NCBI RefSeq assembly: GCF_030317035.1
Contig: NZ_JASZYK010000005.1
Span: 372,001-436,000, forward strand
Source of the DNA: Variovorax sp. J22G73
GTDB lineage: Bacteria > Pseudomonadota > Gammaproteobacteria > Burkholderiales > Burkholderiaceae_C
Length of the DNA stretch: 64,000 nt
Reading direction: 5' to 3'
Part shown: positions 34,523-43,090 of the stretch, piece after piece
How positions within the stretch are numbered: position 1 is the first letter of the stretch
Layout of the letters: every line of letters starts with the position of its first letter
Translations under genes and position numbers: made by a program
Notes under the pieces: generated by a model
The model's input: only the letters and a program-made list of their open reading frames with translations
Database searches by the model: none
What the model was told of the DNA's origin: nothing

Positions 34523-35964
34523 GAAGCGGAGGCCGGCTCGGAAAAAAATGTTGAAGAAGGTGTTGGCGCAAGTTGCGAGAGCGACCTGAACACCGCCCCC
34601 GGGTGGTCGTCGCGCAGCCGCGCGTGCCCTTCGCCATGCAGCCGCTCGCGCAGCGTCAACGGCCGTTCGGCACGCGGCTTGATGCGGCCGCGCGCGCGCA
34701 GCTCGGGCACCACGAACTCGACGAACTCCTCGAACGAACCGGGGCTGATGGCATAGGCCAGGTTGAAGCCGTCGACACCGGCGGCTTCGGCCAGCGCTTC
34801 CAGCTCGTCGGCCACCTTGGCCGGCCCGCCGACCAGCGTCGGATGGATGCCGCCGATGCCGATGTATTCGGCGATGCCGCCCACCGTCCAGCGGCGACCG
34901 GCATCGACCTGCGACAGCGCCGCCAGAATGGATCGGCTCGCGTTCGTCTCGATGTATTCGAGCGGGTGGTCCGCCGGGTAGGCCGACCAGTCCACCCCGG
35001 TCCACGCCGAGAACAGCGCCAGCGCGGCTTCGGTGCTGGTGTACGACAGGTAGTCGCGGTACTTTTCCTCGGCCTGCGCGTCGGTGGCCGCGGCCACCAC
35101 GCTCACCGCGGTGATGAACTTGATGGCGTCGGGCGCGCGGCCCAGCGCCACGGCCTGCGCGCGAATGGCGTCCACCGAGCGCCGGATCGCGGCCGGGTTG
35201 GTGCCGCCCAGAAAGATCACCTCGGCGTTCAGCGCCGCGAACAGCTTGCCGCGCGGCGAAGTGCCGGCCTGGTAGATCACCGGGGTGCGCTGCGGGCTGG
35301 GCTCGCTCAGGTGCGCGCCGGGCACGTCGTACCAGCGGCCCTTGTGGCGAATGGGGTGCACCTTCGACGGGTCGGTGTACACGCCGCGTTCGCGGTCGCG
35401 CACCACGGCGCCTTCTTCCCACGAGCCTTCCCACAGCTTGTACGTGACCTCGAGGAATTCCTGCGCGCGGTCGTAGCGCTCGTCGTGGTCGATCTGCTGG
35501 CCCAGCCCTAGGTTGCGCGCCGCGCTCTCCAGCATCGAGGTGACCACGTTCCACGCGATGCGCCCCCGGGTCAGGTGGTCGAGCGTGCTGAACTTGCGCG
35601 CCAGCAGGTAGGGCTGCTCGTAGGTGGTCGACACCGTGATGCCGAAGCCCAGGTGCTCGGTGGCCGCGGCCATGGCCGACACCAGTAGCAGCGGGTCGTT
35701 CACCGGCGACTGGGCCGCCGTGCGCAGCGAGGCATCGGCATTGCCGCCGTACACGTCGAGGTGGCCCACCGCGTCGGCCAGGAACATGCCGTCGAAGCCG
35801 CCGCGTTCGAGCAGCTTCGCCAGCTTCACCCAGTAGGCCAGCGTGGTGTAGCGGTGCGCCTGGTCGCGCGGGTGGCGCCACAGGCCGGCCGACACATGGC
35901 CGACCACGTTCATGCCGAAGCCGTTGAGGATCAGCGGGGCGCGGGGTTTGTCTGCGAGGCTCAT
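34519..35964 (-). CDS. NtaA/DszA-type LLM flavin-dependent monooxygenase (copy 2 of tandem pair)
   Basis: This 481-residue luciferase-like monooxygenase starts MSLADKPRAPLILNGFGMNV and carries the family's TYEQPYLLARKFSTLDHL, GRIAWNVVTS and HLSEPSPQRTPVIYQAG signatures, which match DszA and NtaA. It is more than half identical by eye to the next gene upstream, so the pair arose by tandem duplication; the C-termini differ. Four-base overlaps with both neighbours show translational coupling. Partner flavin reductase genes are not in the window. Confidence 0.92.
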   Translation of the reverse strand: MSLADKPRAPLILNGFGMNVVGHVSAGLWRHPRDQAHRYTTLAYWVKLAKLLERGGFDGMFLADAVGHLDVYGGNADASLRTAAQSPVNDPLLLVSAMAAATEHLGFGITVSTTYEQPYLLARKFSTLDHLTRGRIAWNVVTSMLESAARNLGLGQQIDHDERYDRAQEFLEVTYKLWEGSWEEGAVVRDRERGVYTDPSKVHPIRHKGRWYDVPGAHLSEPSPQRTPVIYQAGTSPRGKLFAALNAEVIFLGGTNPAAIRRSVDAIRAQAVALGRAPDAIKFITAVSVVAAATDAQAEEKYRDYLSYTSTEAALALFSAWTGVDWSAYPADHPLEYIETNASRSILAALSQVDAGRRWTVGGIAEYIGIGGIHPTLVGGPAKVADELEALAEAAGVDGFNLAYAISPGSFEEFVEFVVPELRARGRIKPRAERPLTLRERLHGEGHARLRDDHPGAVFRSLSQLAPTPSSTFFSEPASAS

Positions 35965-37364
35965 GGTTGCGGTGCGAAGGAGCGGGCCGCCGCGCGGCGG
36001 TGCCCGGGGTGGTCGGGCGGCAGGCCCGCGTGGCCGAACAGGCGCTCGCGCAGTGTTTGTGGGATTTTCGGATTGGCTGCGGGCGGTGCCAGCAAGCCGC
36101 GGCGGCGCAGCTCGGGCACCACGAACTGCGAGAAGTCGCTGAAGCTGCCGGGGTTGACGATGGCGGCCAGGTTGATGCCGTCGGTGCCCGTGTCGCGCAG
36201 CCATGCCTGCAATGCATCGGCTACGGTGACGGGCCCGCCGACCAGTGTCTTGTGGCGGCCGAACCCCTGCGCCGGCGCCAGTGCCTCGCGCAAGGTCCAC
36301 GGCGTGGCGCGCGTCGGGTCGTGGGTCAGGTTGCTCAGCAGCGAGCGGTTCGCATTGGTTTCCTGGTGGCGAATGGGCGCGTCCAGGTCGTGCGTGGAAA
36401 AGTCGATGCCCGTGCTGGCCGAGTAATGCACGATGGCGCCTTCGGCGTCGTAGTAACGCCGGTACTCGGCGAGCTTGTGGGCCGCGGCCGCGTCGTCGGG
36501 CCCGGTCACCACCGCGACCGGGGCCACGAAGCGAATGGCGTCGGGCGCGCGCCCGGCCTGCGCCGCAAAGGCCTTGATGGCATCGACGCTGCGGCGGATG
36601 CCCGCCGCGTTGGCGCCGGCCACGAACACCAGCTCCGCATGCTGCCCCGCAAAGCGCTGGCCGCGCGGCGAGCCGCCGGCCTGGAACAGCACCGGCGTGC
36701 GCTGCGGGCTGGGCTCGCTCAGGTGCGCGCCGGGCACCGTGTACCAGCGCCCGGCGTGGCCGATGGGGTGCACGCGCGAAGGCTCGGTGTACACGCCGCG
36801 CTCGCGGTCGCGCAGCACGGCGTCGTCGTCCCACGAGCGCTCCCACAACTTGTAGACCACGTCGAGGAATTCGTCCGCGCGCTCGTAGCGCTCGTCGTGC
36901 GGCAGCTGCTCGGCCAGGCCGAGGTTGCGCGCGGCGCTGTCGAGCTGCGAGGTCACGATGTTCCAGCCGATGCGGCCGTTGCTCAGGTGGTCGAGCGTGG
37001 TGAACTTGCGCGCCAGCAGGTACGGGTGCTCGTAGGTCGTCGACACCGTCACGCCGATGCCCAGCCGCTGCGTGACCGCCGCCATGGCCGACACCAGCAG
37101 CAGCGGGTCGGACAACGGCGACTGCGTGCCGGTGCGCAACGACGCATCGGCGCTGCCGCCGTGCGTGTCGAGCTGGCCGAGCGCATCGGCAATGAAGAGG
37201 CTGTCGAAGCCGCCTTCTTCCAGCGTGCGGGCCAGCCCGGTCCAGTGCGCGAGTTCGTTGTAGCGCCAGCTCTGGTCGTCCGGGTGGCGCCACAGGCCGT
37301 AGTTGAGGTGGGAAACCGCGCTCATGGCGAACGCGTTGAGGATCAGGGGGCGGTGCTCGGACAT
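35961..37364 (-). CDS. NtaA/DszA-type LLM flavin-dependent monooxygenase (copy 1 of tandem pair)
   Basis: The 467-residue enzyme is the first gene of the LLM-LLM-DszC-like-importer cluster. It shows TYEHPYLLARKFTTLDHL, GRIGWNIVTS and HLSEPSPQRTPVLFQAGG, the NtaA/DszA signatures. DszA acts on a sulfone and NtaA on nitrilotriacetate, so the true substrate cannot be told. The C-terminus differs from its tandem paralogue, suggesting different substrates. A near-palindrome lies in the 113-base gap upstream. Confidence 0.92.
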   Translation of the reverse strand: MSEHRPLILNAFAMSAVSHLNYGLWRHPDDQSWRYNELAHWTGLARTLEEGGFDSLFIADALGQLDTHGGSADASLRTGTQSPLSDPLLLVSAMAAVTQRLGIGVTVSTTYEHPYLLARKFTTLDHLSNGRIGWNIVTSQLDSAARNLGLAEQLPHDERYERADEFLDVVYKLWERSWDDDAVLRDRERGVYTEPSRVHPIGHAGRWYTVPGAHLSEPSPQRTPVLFQAGGSPRGQRFAGQHAELVFVAGANAAGIRRSVDAIKAFAAQAGRAPDAIRFVAPVAVVTGPDDAAAAHKLAEYRRYYDAEGAIVHYSASTGIDFSTHDLDAPIRHQETNANRSLLSNLTHDPTRATPWTLREALAPAQGFGRHKTLVGGPVTVADALQAWLRDTGTDGINLAAIVNPGSFSDFSQFVVPELRRRGLLAPPAANPKIPQTLRERLFGHAGLPPDHPGHRRAAARSFAPQP

Positions 37365-37411
37365 GAGCGGAAATTATTAGTTTCGACGCCGGCGCGCCCA
37401 GCGAAGGAAAA

Positions 37412-37427
37412 CGCACATGCATATGCG
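37412..37427. promoter_or_regulatory. Near-palindrome upstream of LLM pair
   Basis: CGCACATGCATATGCG is a 16-base palindrome with a single mismatched pair, containing the perfect core GCATATGC (37419-37426). It lies 48 bases before the first LLM gene of the cluster and shares the ATATGCG element with the site at 57119. A candidate operator. Confidence 0.4.
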
Positions 37428-37477
37428 CTAAGCGGGCAACGCGCGCCCTTCATTGCCGGCCACGCGTTGCCCGTGGT

Positions 37478-38134
37478 TCAGCGCCGGTGATCCACCCTGC
37501 GCGCCAGCCACTCCCCCGCGAGCTGTATCACCGACACCAGCGCGATCAGGATCACGATCACCTCGAACATCACACGCGTCTCGTAGCGCTCGTAGCCGTA
37601 GCGGATCGCCAGGTCGCCCAGCCCGCCCGCACCCACCGCGCCGGCCATGGCCGAGGCGTTGACCATGGCGATCACGCTCACCGTCATGCCGCCGATGATG
37701 CCGGGCAGCGCCTCGGGCAGCAGCACGTGGCGCACGATGTGCCAGCGCTTGCAGCCCATGGCGCGCGCCGCCTCGACCAGCCCGCCGTCCACGTCGTTCA
37801 GGCTCACCTGCGCAATGCGCGCGTAGAACGGAATCAGGTTGGCCGCCAGCGGCACCACCGCGGCCCAGGTGCCCAGCGTGGTGCCGACCAGGAAGCGCGT
37901 AACCGGCAGCAACGCGATCAGCAGGATGATGAAAGGAATCGCCCGGCACACGTTCACCGCGACGGACAACGCCCGGTGCAGGTGCGGCCTGGGGTACAGG
38001 TTGCGCGGCGCCGTCACCGTGAGCACCACGGCCAGCAGCAGGCCCAGGCCGATGGCGATCACGGCCGACACGCTCACCATGGCCAGCGTCTGCAGGAAGG
38101 CCTGCACGTACTTGTCAATCTCCGGCGTGGACAT
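37478..38134 (-). CDS. metI: D-methionine-type ABC permease MetI
   Basis: The 218-residue permease has five or six hydrophobic helices, with the MetI signature NVCRAIPFIILLIALLPVTR and the EAA loop LVEAARAMGCKRWHIVRHVLLPEALPGII. The ATG at 38134 overlaps the end of metN by about 20 bases, a typical coupled arrangement. With metN and metQ it makes a methionine/methionine-derivative importer; sulfoxides or other S-amino acids are possible cargo given the surrounding desulfurisation genes. Confidence 0.93.
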   Translation of the reverse strand: MSTPEIDKYVQAFLQTLAMVSVSAVIAIGLGLLLAVVLTVTAPRNLYPRPHLHRALSVAVNVCRAIPFIILLIALLPVTRFLVGTTLGTWAAVVPLAANLIPFYARIAQVSLNDVDGGLVEAARAMGCKRWHIVRHVLLPEALPGIIGGMTVSVIAMVNASAMAGAVGAGGLGDLAIRYGYERYETRVMFEVIVILIALVSVIQLAGEWLARRVDHRR

Positions 38135-39344
38135 AGCCCAGTACCTCGATGCGATCGGCCGCGAGCGCGAGCCGCGCGGCTTCGTTGTCGAACGGCTTGC
38201 CCTCCCCTGCCGGCACGGCCACCAGCAGGCGGCCTTGCGCATGGCCCCGGATGCGGTCCAGCCCGCCATGCAGCCAGGTGGCGCCGGGCCCGAGCGCCGC
38301 CAGCGCCTCGAAGCTCAGGCCCTGCGGGCGCGACGCGCCGTCGAAGCCCACGCTCAGCACCGCCTTGCCCGGGCGGCCCTGCAACGCCGCGATGTCGGGC
38401 AGCAGCGAAGCGGCCAGGTCGGCCGGCAGGTCGTGCAGCAGCGGCTGCAACAGCGCGCGCGTGGCCTCGGCCTGCGGCTTGCCGAACACGCGCCACACCT
38501 CGCCCAGCTCCACCAGCCGCCCGCCGTCGAGCACCAGCACGCGGTCGCACACCTCACGGATCACCGCCATGTCGTGCGTGATGAGCACCACCGTGAGGCC
38601 GAAGCGGCGGTTGATGTCGCGCAGCAGCGCCAGGATCGACTGCGTCGTTTCCGGGTCCAGCGCCGACGTGGCCTCGTCGCACAGCAGAATTTGCGGCCGG
38701 TGCACCAGCGCACGCGCGATGCCCACGCGCTGCTTCTGGCCGCCCGAGAGTTGCGCCGGGTACACCTCGGCCTTGTCGCGCAGGCCCACCAGCTCCAGCA
38801 ACGCATCGACGCGCTCGCGCACGGCGGCCGGCGCCACGCCCGCCACCTTCAGCGGCAGCGCCACGTTCTCGCGCACGGTCTTGGCCGACAGCAGGTTGAA
38901 GTGCTGAAAGATCATGCCGATGCGCCGGCGCAGCCGCACCAGCGCGTCTTCGTCGAGGCTGCCCACGTCGACGCCGTCGACGTGCACGCTGCCGCCGCTG
39001 GCTTGTTCCAGCGCGTTGATGGTGCGCAGCAAGGTCGACTTGCCCGCGCCGCTGCGCCCGATGATGCCGAACACCTCGCCGCGCGCCACCGAGAACGACA
39101 CCGCCTCCAGCGCCCGCACCGGGCCGGCGGAGCCCTCGTAGTCCTTGCGGACCTGGTCGAAGACGATGTGAGGGCTGTGCGCGGACGCGGACGCGGACGC
39201 TGACGTTGTCGCTGCCTGGAGGCCGTGCTCTCCGGATTGCGCCTCGGTTTTCAGAACACGGGCAGGACGGAGCCCTGGTACTTGGTCTGGATGAACTTGC
39301 GCACCTCTTCCGACTGGTAGGCCTTCACCAGCGGCTTGACCCAC
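38115..39344 (-). CDS. metN: D-methionine-type ABC ATPase MetN
   Basis: The ATPase (about 380-409 residues) has Walker A GRSGAGKST, the Q loop FQHFNLL, signature LSGGQKQRVGIARAL, Walker B ILLCDEATSALD, and a C-terminal NIL regulatory domain (about the last 80 residues) that binds methionine in MetN proteins. The only conventional start is a GTG at 39344, lying 94 bases inside metQ. The alternative is a CTG at 39254 that overlaps the metQ stop as CTGA. An Ala-Ser repeat tract (from GCGGAC units at 39181-39198) precedes the ATPase domain. Confidence 0.9.
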   Translation of the reverse strand: MGQAAGEGLPVGRGAQVHPDQVPGLRPARVLKTEAQSGEHGLQAATTSASASASAHSPHIVFDQVRKDYEGSAGPVRALEAVSFSVARGEVFGIIGRSGAGKSTLLRTINALEQASGGSVHVDGVDVGSLDEDALVRLRRRIGMIFQHFNLLSAKTVRENVALPLKVAGVAPAAVRERVDALLELVGLRDKAEVYPAQLSGGQKQRVGIARALVHRPQILLCDEATSALDPETTQSILALLRDINRRFGLTVVLITHDMAVIREVCDRVLVLDGGRLVELGEVWRVFGKPQAEATRALLQPLLHDLPADLAASLLPDIAALQGRPGKAVLSVGFDGASRPQGLSFEALAALGPGATWLHGGLDRIRGHAQGRLLVAVPAGEGKPFDNEAARLALAADRIEVLGYVHAGD

Positions 39345-40069
39345 GCGGCGTCCCTGTCCTTCTCGCGCACGACGATGATGTTGACGTAGGGGTTGTTCTC
39401 CTTCTTCTCCACCGCGAGGCCGTCGCGCGTGGCGATCAGGCCGGCCTGGTAGGCGAAGGTGTTGACGATGGCCGACGCGTCCACGTCTTCCAGCGAACGC
39501 GCGAGCACCACCGAGGCGGCCTCCACCAGCTGCACCTTCTTCTTGTAGCCGGTCACGTCTTTCAGCGTGGCCGTGCCCAGCGCGGGGTCGAAGCCGTCGC
39601 GCAGCGTGAGCACGCCCTGGTCGCGCAGCACCACGAGCGCGCGCGTCTGGTTGCTCGGGTCGTCGGGAATGCCCAGCTTCGCGTTGTCGGGCAGGTCCTT
39701 GAAGGCCTTGAACTTCTTCGAATAGAAGGCGATGGGGGAGATGTAGGTCGTGCCCACGTTAGCCAGCTTGTAGCCGCGCTGCTTGATCTGGTCGTTCAGG
39801 AAGGGAATGTGCTGGAACGAGTTGGCCTCCAGGTCGCCGTTGTTCAGCGCCTCGTTCGGGCTGGCCGAGCCCGTGAGCACCACCGTCTTCACGGTGAGGC
39901 CGTTCTGCGCGGCCACCTTGGTCACCACCTCCCAGATTTCCTCGTCGACCCCGCCGCGCACACCCACGCGCAGCGTGGAGGGTTGCGCGATGGCGGCGGT
40001 CTGCGCCCACAGCGTCATCGATGCCAGCACCACGGCGCCCAGCGCGCGGAACACATTGCGTTTCTTCAT
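39251..40069 (-). CDS. metQ: MetQ/NlpA-family methionine-binding protein
   Basis: The 272-residue periplasmic protein is a MetQ family member, shown by NSFQHIPFLNDQIKQRGYKL, IPDDPSNQTRALVVL and the closing GSVLPVF. It has a Sec signal (about 1-25, ending IAQ), and no lipobox cysteine is visible, unlike typical MetQ lipoproteins. A strong ribosome binding site (GAAGAAG) precedes the ATG. The order metQ-metN-metI is the reverse of the usual metN-I-Q. It is divergent from an SsuA-like gene. Confidence 0.92.
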   Translation of the reverse strand: MKKRNVFRALGAVVLASMTLWAQTAAIAQPSTLRVGVRGGVDEEIWEVVTKVAAQNGLTVKTVVLTGSASPNEALNNGDLEANSFQHIPFLNDQIKQRGYKLANVGTTYISPIAFYSKKFKAFKDLPDNAKLGIPDDPSNQTRALVVLRDQGVLTLRDGFDPALGTATLKDVTGYKKKVQLVEAASVVLARSLEDVDASAIVNTFAYQAGLIATRDGLAVEKKENNPYVNIIVVREKDRDAAWVKPLVKAYQSEEVRKFIQTKYQGSVLPVF

Positions 40070-40311
40070 TGCTTCTTCTTTCGTTGCTCTCCGGATGGAG
40101 CGGCCGATCTTCAGAGGCCGGCGCGCGGGAGAGAAAGAAATTTTTCGCACAAGCAATCTCGCTCGGCGACGAAGCACGACGGCGCGTTTGGTCATGCGCT
40201 TTTATTCGTTGACCGCGCGAGGCGAGCGCCGATACGTTCGCAGCTCCCGCGTTCCCACCCGTCCCCGCCGTTCCCACCGTTTCGTCCACGTCTTCACAAG
40301 GAGCCTTTTCG

Positions 40312-41355
40312 ATGAGCCGTTCACCGCACCCCGCATTGCCCTCCCCCTCTTCACGTCTGCCGACCCGCCGCACCCTCGTGCGCGGCGCCGCCGCCACGCT
40401 GGGCGCCGCCGGCCTCGGCCTGCTCGGCCAGCGCGCCTGGAGCGCGGACGGCGACGACAAGCCGCTCACGCTCTCGTGGACCGGCACCGGCCTGTGCCTG
40501 AGCCCCATTGTGGTGGCCAACGAGCTGGGCTACTTCGAGAAGAACAACGTGAAGGTGAACATCATCAACTTCGCGGGCGCCACCGACCAGGTGCTCGAAT
40601 CGATCGCCACCGGCAAGGCCGACATCTCGCTGGGGCTGATCCACGCATGGCTCAAGCCGCTGGAGGCCGGCTTCGACGTGAAGGTGGTCGGCACGGCGCA
40701 CGCGGGCTGCATTCGCGTGCTCGCGCCGAAGGGCTCGGGCATCGCGAGCATCGAGGCCGTGAAGGGCAAGACCATCGGCGTGGCCAGCCCCGCGGGCTAC
40801 GGGCGCCAGTTCTTCTCGACCGCGCTGGCGCGGCGCGGCGTCAACCCTGAGCAGGACGTGCAATGGCGCGTGTACCCCGCCGACCAGCTCGACGTGGCGG
40901 TGAAGAAGGGCGAGATCGATGTCATCGCCGACTCCGACCCCAACCTCTACCTGGTGGAAAAGCGCAGCCCCGGCGCGTACACCGAGATCGCCAACATCCT
41001 GAAGGGCGACTTCAAGGACCGCTTGTGCTGCATCGTCGCGGCCCGCGGCGAGCTGGTGAAGCGCAACCCGAAGCTGGTGGCGGGCGTGGTGCGTGCGCTG
41101 CACCAGGCCGCGCTCTTCATCTCCGACAACCCGAACGAGGCCGGCCGCGCGGTGAGCAAGCTGTTTCCCAAGGTGGCGCAGGACGACCTGGGCGCCATCC
41201 TGGCGACCATCGGCTACCAGCACCACACGAAGCGCTTCGACCTCACGAAAGAGATCGAAAGCTACGCGGTCGACCTCAAGCAGGTGGGCGTGCTGAAGAA
41301 GACCACCGACCCGGCGCGCTTCGCGAAATTCCTGACGGTCGACGTGCTGGCCTGA
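40312..41355 (+). CDS. SsuA/NrtA-like ABC substrate-binding protein (Tat signal)
   Basis: This 347-residue periplasmic protein of the nitrate/sulfonate/taurine binding family begins with a twin-arginine signal (LPTRRTLVRGAAATLGAAG). Conserved features include LSPIVVANELGYFEKNNVKV, LESIATGKADISLGL and a C-terminal YAVDLKQVGVLKKTTDPARF segment. AAGGAG precedes the ATG. No permease or ATPase is adjacent; it is followed after 125 bases by a DszC-like operon, so it probably shares a transporter encoded elsewhere, such as ssuBC. Its divergent gap with metQ contains short AT-rich motifs. Confidence 0.9.
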   Translation: MSRSPHPALPSPSSRLPTRRTLVRGAAATLGAAGLGLLGQRAWSADGDDKPLTLSWTGTGLCLSPIVVANELGYFEKNNVKVNIINFAGATDQVLESIATGKADISLGLIHAWLKPLEAGFDVKVVGTAHAGCIRVLAPKGSGIASIEAVKGKTIGVASPAGYGRQFFSTALARRGVNPEQDVQWRVYPADQLDVAVKKGEIDVIADSDPNLYLVEKRSPGAYTEIANILKGDFKDRLCCIVAARGELVKRNPKLVAGVVRALHQAALFISDNPNEAGRAVSKLFPKVAQDDLGAILATIGYQHHTKRFDLTKEIESYAVDLKQVGVLKKTTDPARFAKFLTVDVLA

Positions 41356-41402
41356 CGCACCGGCGAAGCGAACTCGCGGCAGGCCGCGGCCGAATATCGA
41401 TG

Positions 41403-41415
41403 CGCGAATTTCGCG
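41403..41415. promoter_or_regulatory. Palindrome CGCGAA-T-TTCGCG upstream of DszC-like operon
   Basis: A 13-base palindrome with single central T lies 65 bases before the DszC-like gene at 41481. It is preceded by ATCGATGCG, a sequence also found at 33243-33251 before the SBP gene of the dipeptide-type importer. A candidate operator, possibly for a CysB/Cbl-type regulator. Confidence 0.45.
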
Positions 41416-41480
41416 TTGGCGTGTGCATCGGCCGCGGCCTACGATGAATTCATCTTCCTGAAAGCACCCGGAAAGCACCG

Positions 41481-42683
41481 ATGCCCGTCTTCGAACACGA
41501 CTCCTCCGACCCCTGGGTCGAACGCGCGGCGGCGCTGCGCAAGCTCTTCCACACCGATGCAGTGGCGCGCGATGAGGCCGGTGGCCGTCCGCTGGAACAG
41601 GTGCGCCTGCTGCGCGAAAGCGGCCTGCTCGCGGCGGCCATCCCCACCGAGTTCGGCGGCGCAGGCGCGTCGTGGCGCACGGTGCTGCGCGTGGTGCGTG
41701 AATTCGCGAAGACCGACGGCTCGCTGGCCCATCTGTTCGGCTACCACCACCTGCCGCTGCACGCAGTCAACGCGCGAGCCACGCCGGCCCAGCGCGACAG
41801 CCTGCTGCGCGCCTCGGCCGAAGGCCAGTGGCTGTGGGGCAACTCGGGCAATGCGATGTCGCCGACCTCCAGTGCCCGACGCGAGAGCGATGACGGCGCA
41901 GTTGGTGGCGAAGCCTGGGTCATCGACGGCTTCCGCCCCTTCTCCTCGGGCTCGCACGTGGCCGACCGGCTGCTGGTCTCGTGGGAAAACCTGCTGGGCC
42001 AGCGCCTGTCCGCCGTGGTGCCGCAAGACCGCGAAGGCATCGTGATCGAAGACGACTGGGACGGCATCGGCCAGCGCCAGACGGGCAGCGGCACCGTGCG
42101 CTTCCAGGGCGTGCGCGTGCGCGACGACGAGTTGCTCGGCCAGCCCGGCGAGCCGCTGACGCCCTTCGCCTCGCTCACCACCCTGCTGCAGCAGAGCGTG
42201 CTGCTCAACGTGTTCCTGGGCAGCGCCCAGGGCGCGCTCGAAGAGGCGCGCGACTACACCAACACCACGTCGCGCCCCTGGGTGCATTCGGGCGTGGACA
42301 AGCACACCGACGACCCGTGGGTGCAGCGCAAGTACGGCGAGCTCGCCATCAAGACGCTGGCCGCCACCGAGTTGGCCGAAGACGCGGCAACGGCGCTGGA
42401 TGCGGCCTATGCCCACGGCCGCGCGCTGGGCGAGGCCGAGCGCGGCAAGGCCGCCATCGCCGTCGCCACGGCCAATCTCTATGCCGGCGAGACCGGGCTG
42501 GCGGTGTCCAGCGACATCTTCGAGGTGATGGGCGCGCGATCGGCCACCACGGCCAACGGCTTCGACCGCTTCTGGCGCAACACGCGCACGCACACGCTGC
42601 ACAACCCCGCCGAATACAAGAAGCGCCTGGTCGGCACCTGGCTGCTGACAGGCGCGCACCCCGAGCCGGCGATCTACCGCTGA
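41481..42683 (+). CDS. DszC/SfnB-type flavin monooxygenase (sulfur acquisition)
   Basis: The 400-residue acyl-CoA-dehydrogenase-fold enzyme carries the DszC/SfnB C-terminal RNTRTHTLHNPAEYK and the FGYHHLPLHAV helix near residue 90. IEDDWDGIGQRQTGSGTVRF marks the flavin region. It is the first gene of an operon with a DUF3088 gene and a second DszC-like gene. The likely role is FMNH2-dependent oxidation of a sulfur compound during sulfate starvation. Confidence 0.92.
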   Translation: MPVFEHDSSDPWVERAAALRKLFHTDAVARDEAGGRPLEQVRLLRESGLLAAAIPTEFGGAGASWRTVLRVVREFAKTDGSLAHLFGYHHLPLHAVNARATPAQRDSLLRASAEGQWLWGNSGNAMSPTSSARRESDDGAVGGEAWVIDGFRPFSSGSHVADRLLVSWENLLGQRLSAVVPQDREGIVIEDDWDGIGQRQTGSGTVRFQGVRVRDDELLGQPGEPLTPFASLTTLLQQSVLLNVFLGSAQGALEEARDYTNTTSRPWVHSGVDKHTDDPWVQRKYGELAIKTLAATELAEDAATALDAAYAHGRALGEAERGKAAIAVATANLYAGETGLAVSSDIFEVMGARSATTANGFDRFWRNTRTHTLHNPAEYKKRLVGTWLLTGAHPEPAIYR

Positions 42684-42716
42684 GCCTCCTCATTTTTTGC
42701 ATCTGAAAGACCTGTC

Positions 42717-43061
42717 ATGAGCCGCGACCGCCTCCTTCTGCTTGCCCCCGGTTTCGAAGACCCGAAACAGCCGGGCGAGCACTTCGTCTGCCCGCACTGC
42801 CTGCCCATCGAAGGGCTGCTGGCCGCGGCACCCGAACTGCGCGCGCGGCTCGATGTGTCGCACCAGCCCTTCACGCGCCCGCGCGCCGAGGTGATCGCCG
42901 CGCTCGACGAGGCGCACCAGGGCCTGCCCGCGCTGATCCTCGGCGACGAGCAGCCCGCGCCTGCGGATGCGCTCGTGCTGGGCGACAAGCGCTTCGTGAC
43001 CGACACGCGCCGCATCCTGGAACTGCTGGCGGAGCGCCACGGCTTCCCCAAGGTCCACTGA
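42717..43061 (+). CDS. DUF3088 thioredoxin-like protein with CPHC motif
   Basis: This 114-residue protein begins MSRDRLLLLAPGFEDP and carries a CPHC pair (VCPHCLPIEGLL) near residue 25, which resembles a thioredoxin or glutaredoxin active site. It matches the DUF3088 family in size and layout. It lies between two DszC-like genes, with gaps of 33 and 29 bases. A role in thiol chemistry, such as handling of a sulfenate, sulfite or disulfide intermediate, is inferred from position and motif; no experimental function is known to me. Confidence 0.85.
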   Translation: MSRDRLLLLAPGFEDPKQPGEHFVCPHCLPIEGLLAAAPELRARLDVSHQPFTRPRAEVIAALDEAHQGLPALILGDEQPAPADALVLGDKRFVTDTRRILELLAERHGFPKVH

Positions 43062-43090
43062 CGCCCCGACGGACACCCCACCTGCCGCCC

